Positions 1-5,413 of a stretch of DNA of 6,700 nucleotides are shown here, one piece after another. This stretch comes from Pseudomonadota bacterium. GTDB lineage: Bacteria > Pseudomonadota > Gammaproteobacteria > Pseudomonadales > Pseudohongiellaceae. Under the pieces are notes generated by a model, which did not search any database, was not told where the DNA came from, and worked only from the letters and a program-made list of their open reading frames with translations. Every line of letters starts with the position of its first letter. The first letter of the stretch is position 1. Where the stretch lies: NCBI GenBank assembly GCA_022563075.1, contig JADFOC010000151.1, positions 1-6,700 of the forward strand, in the 5' to 3' direction. The position numbers and the translations under genes are program-made.

Positions 1-249
1 GACGGCACCACGCCATCGGCCGATTCACGCATAACCTCAGTTGGGCAATGGCAGAGCCAGGGAATCACGCTGCGGTTTCGGGACAGCACCGATCGTGAAA
101 TAGAAATTGATGAGCGCATAGATATCGTTTTCTATCCGGAGGGAGGTAGTACCGGCGGCACACTCATTCTTGCTCAGAATCAACAGCTTGCCAATATAGA
201 GATTGACCCATTCACCGGAAGAATCACCACCGAATTTATTGAAGAATAA
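1..249 (+). CDS. gspH: Type II secretion minor pseudopilin GspH, 3' part only
   Basis: The frame is open from the first base to a TAA at 247-249 and gives the last 82 residues of a protein whose N-terminus lies outside the window. The visible part is rich in beta-strand-like alternation and carries IVFYPEGGSTGGTLIL (visible residues 42-57). This resembles the conserved C-terminal F-P-x-G-x-S-T-G-G motif of the GspH/FimT pseudopilin domain. GspH is a minor pseudopilin of the T2SS pseudopilus, which is built in the inner membrane and projects into the periplasm. The prepilin cleavage site and N-terminal helix cannot be checked because they are missing here. Ten bases separate it from gspI, and gspJ and gspK follow, which is the canonical H-I-J-K order and supports the assignment. 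Another GspH/FimT-domain pilin is possible from the fragment alone, but the context makes GspH much more likely. Confidence 0.8.
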   Translation, partial: DGTTPSADSRITSVGQWQSQGITLRFRDSTDREIEIDERIDIVFYPEGGSTGGTLILAQNQQLANIEIDPFTGRITTEFIEE

Positions 250-259
250 GCAGCGCAAG

Positions 260-640
260 ATGAAGAGGTTCACAACACAGTCTGGATTTACTTTACTGGA
301 AGTAATTGTCGCCCTGACCATTACCGGCTTCGTGCTGGGTAGTCTGTTTTCCCTGGTGGGTGGCAGTAAACAACTTTCATGGCGCTCGGAGGAGAGTCTG
401 ATCCGCGCAACCCGCGCCCGTGCGGCAACAAATTTCGCACTACTTGAAAACGAGTATCACGAAGTCGAGTTAATCCTCGAGAATACCAATTATGATGTAC
501 GTGCAGGCGAACTTCTGGAAGAGCCTGTTCGAAAGACCCAGGCCAGCGTACACACACTGCAATATTTTGAGATCGTCAATCGAGACCGAGACGAAATCAT
601 AACAGGTAGTCGATGGATACAGCTGGATTTGCCGCGCTAG
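260..640 (+). CDS. gspI: Type II secretion minor pseudopilin GspI
   Basis: This is a 126-residue protein, about the usual GspI length. It starts MKRFTTQSG|FTLLEV: a short basic leader, then the class III (prepilin peptidase) site with Gly at -1, Phe at +1 and Glu at +5. A hydrophobic helix follows at about residues 10-34 and anchors the protein in the inner membrane before assembly. GspI is cleaved and N-methylated by the prepilin peptidase GspO, and with GspJ and GspK forms the complex at the pseudopilus tip. The frame is open further upstream, with an ATG at 203, but that start would overlap gspH and put 28 residues before the cleavage site. The ATG at 260, ten bases after the gspH stop, gives the normal nine-residue leader. 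The Shine-Dalgarno match is poor, so translational coupling to gspH is likely. The C-terminal half has no motif that I recognise; the identity rests on the leader, the length and the position between gspH and gspJ. Confidence 0.85.
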   Translation: MKRFTTQSGFTLLEVIVALTITGFVLGSLFSLVGGSKQLSWRSEESLIRATRARAATNFALLENEYHEVELILENTNYDVRAGELLEEPVRKTQASVHTLQYFEIVNRDRDEIITGSRWIQLDLPR

Positions 641-642
641 TC

Positions 643-1296
643 ATGACCAATAGTCGCCATTCAGAAACAGGTTTTACCCTCATCGAGGTCATGCTGGCGA
701 TGGCCTTGACGGCCATGTTGCTTGGATTGCTTAGCACCGGAGTTTACATCGTCGCAGAAGATTGGAATCGAAATTCTGACTTTCTCGATGCGAGCCTGGA
801 CGAAGCACTGGCCATATTGCAAATCGATCGCGCACTGCATGGCGCCTTTCCCCACAGCTTCACCAACGAAGAAACCCTGTCGCGACAGATCTATTTCGTC
901 GGCGAGGATGATTACCTCAGTTGGGTTTCATCGGTTTCACCACAGCGAAGCGCGGGTCTTACAGTATGGGAAATGTTTTGGGTGGACGACGAAGGCGTCT
1001 ATCTATCCCTGGTTCCTGCCTTCAGCGATAACCCAACCCAGCGGCTTGAAGATGCCGAGCCAATTTTAATACTTCCCAACTATGAAGTGGCATTTAGTTA
1101 CCTGTTCCAGGACCTGAATGAAACCAAGGTCTGGCGTGATGAGTGGATAGGTGAAGAATTGTTGGCCTTACCTTTAGCCGTCTATGTGCGCTTCACGCCA
1201 TTCAATGAAATCGCCCAGCGTAAACAGGAACTCGAGATAGTGGCAAGAATTAAGAGCAGCGAACATCGCAGCATTCGACCTAGTACGGTCTTTTAG
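643..1296 (+). CDS. gspJ: Type II secretion minor pseudopilin GspJ
   Basis: This is a 217-residue pseudopilin with the prepilin site MTNSRHSETG|FTLIEV (Gly -1, Phe +1, Glu +5) and a hydrophobic helix at about residues 11-37. Two stretches resemble conserved parts of GspJ. One is IYFVGEDDYLSWVSS (residues 83-97), matching the family's F-x-G followed by L-x-F/W-V-S. The other is an aromatic run with paired tryptophans (W164, W168) leading to LPLAVYVRF (176-184). GspJ joins GspI and GspK in the heterotrimer at the pseudopilus tip. The chosen ATG lies two bases after the gspI stop, which suggests coupled translation. An in-frame ATG at 613 has a somewhat better Shine-Dalgarno (CAGG at 603-606). 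It would overlap gspI by 28 bases and give a 20-residue leader containing the hydrophobic run AGFAALV, which is unusual for a prepilin leader. The later start is therefore preferred but not proven. Confidence 0.88.
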   Translation: MTNSRHSETGFTLIEVMLAMALTAMLLGLLSTGVYIVAEDWNRNSDFLDASLDEALAILQIDRALHGAFPHSFTNEETLSRQIYFVGEDDYLSWVSSVSPQRSAGLTVWEMFWVDDEGVYLSLVPAFSDNPTQRLEDAEPILILPNYEVAFSYLFQDLNETKVWRDEWIGEELLALPLAVYVRFTPFNEIAQRKQELEIVARIKSSEHRSIRPSTVF

Positions 1297-1303
1297 TGGC
1301 GCT

Positions 1304-2380
1304 ATGAACCGAATCAGACAAACTGGCACCGTATTAATAATGGTCCTATGGACCTCGGTATTGCTGACCGTGCTGGTCACGGCTATGGCCAGCAAGGTGC
1401 GCCTGTCTGCCAAGACCGCGCTGCATAATCAGCAAGCCATCCCTAAATGGGCGCAGGTCATGGCGGCAATCAATCAGGCTGAGATGGAGCTGATGCTGGA
1501 ACGCATGCCACGACCCATCGGTGTAGAACTTGAAGAATCGGCAGATGGTGAGATTCTTACCGCGGCTTACCGCTTTAATGGGCAGCCGTTACAACTGAAT
1601 TATCCGGCAGCGGAAGACATGGTAGTTCGCATCTATGACCATGCCGGCAAGATAAATCTGAACCGGATTCCACGACGCAATATGCAATTGCTGATCGAGA
1701 AGCGCTTAGGCGGCATCGACGCCGACCCGGAAGAGGTGCAGGATTTGCTGGCTGCCTGGACCGACTGGACTGACCTGAATGATCTGGAAGGGCTCAATGG
1801 CGCCGAAAAAGAGTACTACCAGTCGCTGGAGCAGGGCTATAACCCGCGCAATAATCCTGAACTGGATACGGTGGAAGAAATTCTCCACATTCGTGGCTTC
1901 GCCGAATTATTCGAAGGCATCAACCTGGATGCGGCATTTACTATCTACGGCAATACCCGAACCGTGAATCTCAACCTGGCCACCCGGGAGGCCATGCAAT
2001 TGCTGCCCGGTTTGGATGACGAACTGATCGAGAACATCATCGCCTATCGGGAGCGCGAAGACATCAGTAACCGTGCAGAAATTGGCGAGATCGTGCCGTT
2101 CGAATATCTGCAGCAACTGTCCAGCTGGGTTGGCAACAACACCTCCAATGTGTACTCGATATTCGCTTATCCGAGCCTGGCACTGGAGGAAACAGTGTAT
2201 GCAGAGCTCATCGAAGCGGGTGAGACCATCGACAATCCCGACCCGGTGCGGCAGTCCTATATGGAGATCGTGGAGGTACGCAGCTATAACACCCTGCCTC
2301 GTGTCTACAAGATAGACCCCTACGGCCACCTGCCAGACACCGCGCCCGCACGCAGAGAGTTGTACGATATTGATTTCTAA
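1304..2380 (+). CDS. gspK: Type II secretion minor pseudopilin GspK
   Basis: This 358-residue protein is slightly long for GspK and follows gspJ by seven bases. The leader MNRIRQTG precedes TVLIMVLW and a hydrophobic helix (about 9-30). There is no Glu at position +5 (it is Met). That is the known hallmark of GspK among pseudopilins and fits its place at the very tip, where nothing packs above it. The periplasmic part shows D-H-A-G-K-I-N-L-N (112-120) and an acidic stretch WTDWTDLNDLEGLNGAE (152-168). The latter corresponds to the GspK region rich in Asp, Asn and Glu, with calcium-binding potential. A second module, VNLNLATREAMQLLPGL (221-237), is a helix-hairpin-helix-like repeat of the GspK alpha-helical domain. 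GspK caps the pseudopilus and is thought to set its length and contact substrate. It ends the plus-strand run; gspL does not follow. Confidence 0.93.
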   Translation: MNRIRQTGTVLIMVLWTSVLLTVLVTAMASKVRLSAKTALHNQQAIPKWAQVMAAINQAEMELMLERMPRPIGVELEESADGEILTAAYRFNGQPLQLNYPAAEDMVVRIYDHAGKINLNRIPRRNMQLLIEKRLGGIDADPEEVQDLLAAWTDWTDLNDLEGLNGAEKEYYQSLEQGYNPRNNPELDTVEEILHIRGFAELFEGINLDAAFTIYGNTRTVNLNLATREAMQLLPGLDDELIENIIAYREREDISNRAEIGEIVPFEYLQQLSSWVGNNTSNVYSIFAYPSLALEETVYAELIEAGETIDNPDPVRQSYMEIVEVRSYNTLPRVYKIDPYGHLPDTAPARRELYDIDF

Positions 2381-2394
2381 GTGTCAGAGGTACC

Positions 2395-3618
2395 CTAGGT
2401 CGATTTTACTACTTGCCAGTCAGACTTCATGATCAATGGCCCGACGCCTTTATTGGCTTCCACCGATAACAGTTTGCTGAATTTGGTTTCATACCACAGC
2501 AATCCGCTCTTATCTGCTAAACCGCCAAGCACATAAAACTCGCCAACGCGCATCGCAATATTTTCGATGGTGAGGGACACGATAAACTTGTCGCCTTTAT
2601 TGAACGGTCCTTTGTCGATCCGTTCGATATCGTTAGTTAGAAACGAGGCCACCGGCTCCTCTGCCGATTTCATGAAGGCGAACCCGAAATTAGCTTCCAT
2701 GCCATCCACCAATACTTCCACTTCCATCTCCAGCACGATGCTGGACAGCGGTATCAGGGACGTAAGCTCCTCACCCTGTAGAGACTTAACCGCCAGATAA
2801 TTTATCTTGCAGTCCTGCGTCTGGTTGCCATCCTTGGGCTGTTGCGTCTCGCCCAGTGCGGCCGGGATGTCTTCCTGAATACTGTGATAGGTCTTCTTGG
2901 AGTTGCAGAAGTCTTCATAGTGACCCACCACCTTATCGCTGTCACCAATCTCTCGGATGCGGCCCTTGTCCAACCAGATCGCTATGTCGCACAGTTCCTG
3001 CACATGAAACATGGAGTGGCTGCAGAAAACCATGGTCTTTTGTTCTTGTCTGAACTGGTTCATTCGTTGCACGCACTTCTTCTGAAATGCCATGTCGCCA
3101 ACCGATAGAGCCTCATCGATAACCAGGATATCTGGCCTCACCATGGTGGCAATCGAAAATGCCAGCCGCACATACATGCCGGAAGAATAGGTTTTAACCG
3201 GACGGTCAATAAAGTAATCGAGTTCAGAAAACTCGATGATGTCATTCTCAAGTTGCGCTATATCATCATCGGGCACACCTAACAATGACGCGTTGAGGAA
3301 GATGTTCTTACGACCGCTGAACTCTGGGTGAAAACCGGCGCCCAGCTCCAGTAAGGCGGCCACCTGACCCCTTATTGAAATATCGCCACTGGTAGGCTGC
3401 AGGGTTCCCACTAACAATTTGAGCAGAGTAGTTTTGCCGGCACCATTGTCACCGATGATGCCCAGACTCTTGCCGTCAGGCAAAGCAAAAGAGATATCAC
3501 TCAGCACATGGTAAACCTGGTGCTTTTTCCGGCGCAATAGTATCTCGGTCAAGCGGTCTTGAGGACGCGCATAGATCTTGAATTCCTTATTCAGGTTTGC
3601 TACTGAGATACGCGGCAC
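2395..3618 (-). CDS. wzt: O-antigen/polysaccharide ABC exporter ATPase, Wzt type with C-terminal glycan-binding domain
   Basis: This 407-residue protein has a cytoplasmic ATP-binding domain at residues 1-240. It shows Walker A GDNGAGKTT (56-64), the ABC signature as YSSGM (144-148), Walker B ILVIDEA (164-170, catalytic Glu169), the D-loop SVGD (172-175) and the switch His201. The segment LLELGAGFHPEFSGRKNI (89-106) is typical of polysaccharide exporters of the Wzt/KpsT/TagH group. After a polar linker (about 241-270) comes a beta-rich domain (about 271-405) resembling Wzt_C, which in O9a-type Wzt binds the modified non-reducing end of the finished O-polysaccharide. With Wzm it powers export of lipid-linked glycan across the inner membrane. 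The start is GTG: an in-frame TAG lies at 3622-3624, only one codon upstream of the GTG, and AAAGGA sits seven bases before it, so no earlier start is possible. The gene meets gspK tail to tail with a 14-base gap. Confidence 0.93.
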   Translation of the reverse strand: MPRISVANLNKEFKIYARPQDRLTEILLRRKKHQVYHVLSDISFALPDGKSLGIIGDNGAGKTTLLKLLVGTLQPTSGDISIRGQVAALLELGAGFHPEFSGRKNIFLNASLLGVPDDDIAQLENDIIEFSELDYFIDRPVKTYSSGMYVRLAFSIATMVRPDILVIDEALSVGDMAFQKKCVQRMNQFRQEQKTMVFCSHSMFHVQELCDIAIWLDKGRIREIGDSDKVVGHYEDFCNSKKTYHSIQEDIPAALGETQQPKDGNQTQDCKINYLAVKSLQGEELTSLIPLSSIVLEMEVEVLVDGMEANFGFAFMKSAEEPVASFLTNDIERIDKGPFNKGDKFIVSLTIENIAMRVGEFYVLGGLADKSGLLWYETKFSKLLSVEANKGVGPLIMKSDWQVVKST

Positions 3619-3625
3619 TTTCTAT

Positions 3626-3631
3626 TCCTTT
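3626..3631 (-). promoter_or_regulatory. Ribosome binding site of wzt (fixes the GTG start)
   Basis: Read on the minus strand, the sequence is AAAGGA followed by seven bases and then GTG. It is a good Shine-Dalgarno at normal spacing. Together with the in-frame TAG at 3622-3624 it identifies GTG, not a later ATG, as the initiation codon. Confidence 0.7.
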
Positions 3632-3680
3632 GGGTTTTCCTTCGGTTATTATTAAGTGGTTCACTCAACCAGGTTCACGC

Positions 3681-4487
3681 TTACAAGACATCGCCAAAAG
3701 CGTTTTTTATTTTCATGAACAGCCAGCCACCGAGGAAGTAACTTAACAACGACACCGGAACAATAATTTGAAAATTAATCAGGGAAAACTCTCCCAGGAG
3801 GACTATTTCGCGATAAAGATTAATAAAACTGTGCATCGGATTCAGCAGGAACAAGCTGCGAATGGATTCACTCTCAATCAGTGTAATAGGATAGATAATG
3901 GGCGTCAGGAAAAACCAGGTCATCACCAGTAGCGCTACCAGTTGCTGTAAGTCCCGCAAAAAAACACAGAGTGCGGACAACACCGCTACCAGCCCCATGG
4001 TAAATAAGAACTGTAGAAAGAAAACCACGGGAAGCAGCAACCACATCCAGGACAGATAACCCTGGGTCGCCAGATACACCAACAACACGCCGAACCCGAT
4101 GCCATGCGTTAGGTAAGGCACCATCGTGCCAACGATGGGAATAATGTTTACCGGGAACACGACCTTGGTTATCAACGGTGCCTTTTCGATTAGCAATCCC
4201 GTGGATTTGCTGATGGCATCGGCAAAAGCAAACCAGGGTAGGTAACCAACCATCATGAAGATCACGAAAGTAGTCTGCCCAAATCCTTCAGGATCTCTTA
4301 TTTGAAAAATATAACTAAAGACGAAGGCATAGATGATGATGTGGATGATCGGCGTAAGGAAAAGCCAAAGAAACCCGGCAATGGACGCGGTGAACTGCGC
4401 AAAGAAGTCCTGTCTGATAAAGTTGTGAAAGAGTCGGTAATTAACAAAGGGTGTCAACACCCATTGCCGAATCAGTGTAATGAACAT
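3681..4487 (-). CDS. wzm: Polysaccharide/O-antigen ABC exporter permease, Wzm type
   Basis: This 268-residue integral inner-membrane protein has the usual Wzm length and about six hydrophobic segments (roughly 36-61, 72-94, 112-140, 146-175, 180-203 and 238-260). They follow an amphipathic, basic N-terminal stretch. Family-like features of the ABC-2 permease group are FLRDLQQL (176-183), TPIIYP (195-200) and LLNPMHSFINLYREIVL (214-230). The two permease subunits form the channel through which undecaprenyl-linked polysaccharide passes, driven by Wzt. The start is an ATG with a weak ribosome site (CAGG directly before it). The gene is first in the minus-strand pair, with wzt 62 bases downstream, so both are probably on one transcript. 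A capsule or teichoic-acid type permease would look similar; the Wzt_C domain on the partner ATPase favours an O-antigen type system. Parts of the gene are AT-rich compared with tolC. Confidence 0.9.
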   Translation of the reverse strand: MFITLIRQWVLTPFVNYRLFHNFIRQDFFAQFTASIAGFLWLFLTPIIHIIIYAFVFSYIFQIRDPEGFGQTTFVIFMMVGYLPWFAFADAISKSTGLLIEKAPLITKVVFPVNIIPIVGTMVPYLTHGIGFGVLLVYLATQGYLSWMWLLLPVVFFLQFLFTMGLVAVLSALCVFLRDLQQLVALLVMTWFFLTPIIYPITLIESESIRSLFLLNPMHSFINLYREIVLLGEFSLINFQIIVPVSLLSYFLGGWLFMKIKNAFGDVL

Positions 4488-4661
4488 CCTGCATCCCGTA
4501 TCAAAGTATGGCTTGGCCGCAGCCTTTAAGCCTGGTGCACAAGGCAGCGAATTTAACCATGAATCGACTAAAATAACTAAAAATTGAGTGACGAACTCTT
4601 TATACTTTCAGCCTTCGTAACAGGTCAACCGCCAACCACAAAAAAGGCAAAGCCACTTCCT
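4488..4661. promoter_or_regulatory. Divergent intergenic region with the presumed promoters of wzm-wzt and the deacetylase gene
   Basis: These 174 bases separate two diverging genes, so both should start transcription here. On the plus strand a TAAAAT at 4569-4574 matches five of six bases of a sigma-70 -10 box, but no good -35 box lies 16-18 bases upstream. If it is used, transcription would start near 4581 and leave about 80 bases before the ATG at 4662. On the minus strand no pair of boxes better than a weak match was found. I did not see a JUMPstart/ops motif (GGCGGTAG), which often precedes polysaccharide operons. The region also holds the hairpin at 4510-4532. Confidence 0.4.
4510..4532 (-). 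repeat. Inverted repeat able to form a hairpin in the wzm leader
   Basis: On the minus strand GGCTT pairs with AAGCC at the outside, and an inner GGC pairs with GCC around a TGCG tetraloop, with a three-base bulge (AAA) on one side. It lies 22 bases upstream of the wzm start, so if transcribed it would be in the leader of wzm-wzt. No T-run follows, so it is not an ordinary terminator. Its function is unknown; it could be an operator, an RNA structure or chance. Confidence 0.4.
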
Positions 4662-5390
4662 ATGCTAAATCAGGAACAGGTGTTAATACCTTATCAGACT
4701 TCATCCTTGCCACCGGGTCCCTGGCTGGTTTTTGCGCCACACGCCGACGATGAAACATTCGGCATGGGCGGCAGTCTGACTAAGGCTAACCAACAGGGAA
4801 TAGAAACCCATGTGATCGTAATCACAGATGGGGCTCTTGGAGGAGACTCGGATGATCTGGTGGCGGTGCGTGATCAAGAAGTGCGCCGGGCCATTGACTT
4901 GCTTGGGGTAAAAAGTCTGCAATGCTGGCAGGAACCGGACCGTGGCATCGAATCCAGTGAGCGCCTGATGGCAATCACCTCGCAGGCTATCTGCGAGCTG
5001 GCACCGGCCAGTGTATTCTTTCCCGGGGCGCTGGAGATACATCCTGACCATCGGGCGACGGCGCAATTGGTGTGGGCGGCGTTGCAGGGATTGCCGGATG
5101 CCGATCCAACTCCGCAGGCTTATGCCTATGAGATCTGTGTGCAGAATCCGGTAAATCGATTGATTGATATAACGGCGCAACTCGCGGTCAAGCAACAGGC
5201 CATGGCGATCTATGCCAGTCAGAACTCGCAGAACAATTATCCAGAATTGGTGTTGGCGCTAAATAAAACGCGAACCTTTTCCTTGCCGGACCATGTCAGT
5301 CATGCGGAGGGATTTTATTGTTTTGCGGCGGCAGATCTGAGCCAGAGTTTGCAAGATGTGATGCGCAAGGTGATGGATCTCTATCATTAG
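4662..5390 (+). CDS. PIG-L/LmbE-family metal-dependent deacetylase
   Basis: This 242-residue cytoplasmic enzyme has the PIG-L signature LVFAPHADDETFGMGG (residues 22-37). His27 and Asp30 are expected zinc ligands and Asp29 the expected general base. The second signature HPDH (127-130) supplies the third ligand, His130. Also visible are VIVITDGALGG (51-61), VAVRDQEVRRAIDLLGV (67-83) and the late HVSHAEGF motif (211-218), so all catalytic parts are intact. The family removes N-acetyl groups from sugars such as GlcNAc-phosphatidylinositol, GlcNAc-inositol or GlcNAc-malate. The gene diverges from wzm, so the likely substrate is an N-acetylhexosamine in a surface-glycan or lipid-linked precursor; this is inference. 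The frame is open to a TTG at 4584, which has no ribosome site. The ATG at 4662 places LIPY and the Rossmann-like first strand close to the N-terminus and is preferred, although its nearest AAGG is rather far (14 bases). Confidence 0.85.
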   Translation: MLNQEQVLIPYQTSSLPPGPWLVFAPHADDETFGMGGSLTKANQQGIETHVIVITDGALGGDSDDLVAVRDQEVRRAIDLLGVKSLQCWQEPDRGIESSERLMAITSQAICELAPASVFFPGALEIHPDHRATAQLVWAALQGLPDADPTPQAYAYEICVQNPVNRLIDITAQLAVKQQAMAIYASQNSQNNYPELVLALNKTRTFSLPDHVSHAEGFYCFAAADLSQSLQDVMRKVMDLYH

Positions 5391-5394
5391 ATCC
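5375..5394. terminator. Possible weak bidirectional terminator hairpin
   Basis: GGATCT (5375-5380) and AGATCC (5389-5394) form a perfect six-base inverted repeat with an eight-base loop. It overlaps the stop codon of the deacetylase gene and lies 19 bases beyond the end of the convergent tolC-family gene. The position between two converging genes suits a shared terminator. However, the stem is short and no T-run follows on either strand, so chance is a real possibility. Confidence 0.25.
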
Positions 5395-5413
5395 TCCTAT
5401 GCAGACGCAATCA

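Noticed and set aside
203..259. Upstream ATG at 203 as the start of gspI
   Set aside because: It would overlap gspH by 47 bases and place 28 residues before the prepilin cleavage site, whereas the ATG at 260 gives a normal nine-residue leader.
34..925. Exact 12-base repeat ACCTCAGTTGGG at 34-45 and 914-925, in gspH and gspJ
   Set aside because: About one exact 12-base match is expected by chance in a window this size, and the flanks do not match.
1907..2329. 140-residue open frame on the minus strand opposite gspK
   Set aside because: It lies wholly inside gspK, which has clear family motifs, and its translation shows no recognisable domain. It is a shadow of the real gene; the other overlapping antisense frames were dismissed for the same reason.
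2381..2400. Palindromic GGTACC and adjoining CCTAGG between gspK and wzt as a terminator or recombination site
   Set aside because: Six-base palindromes without a loop or T-run are common by chance and do not form a terminator; no matching repeat was seen at the other end of the glycan block.
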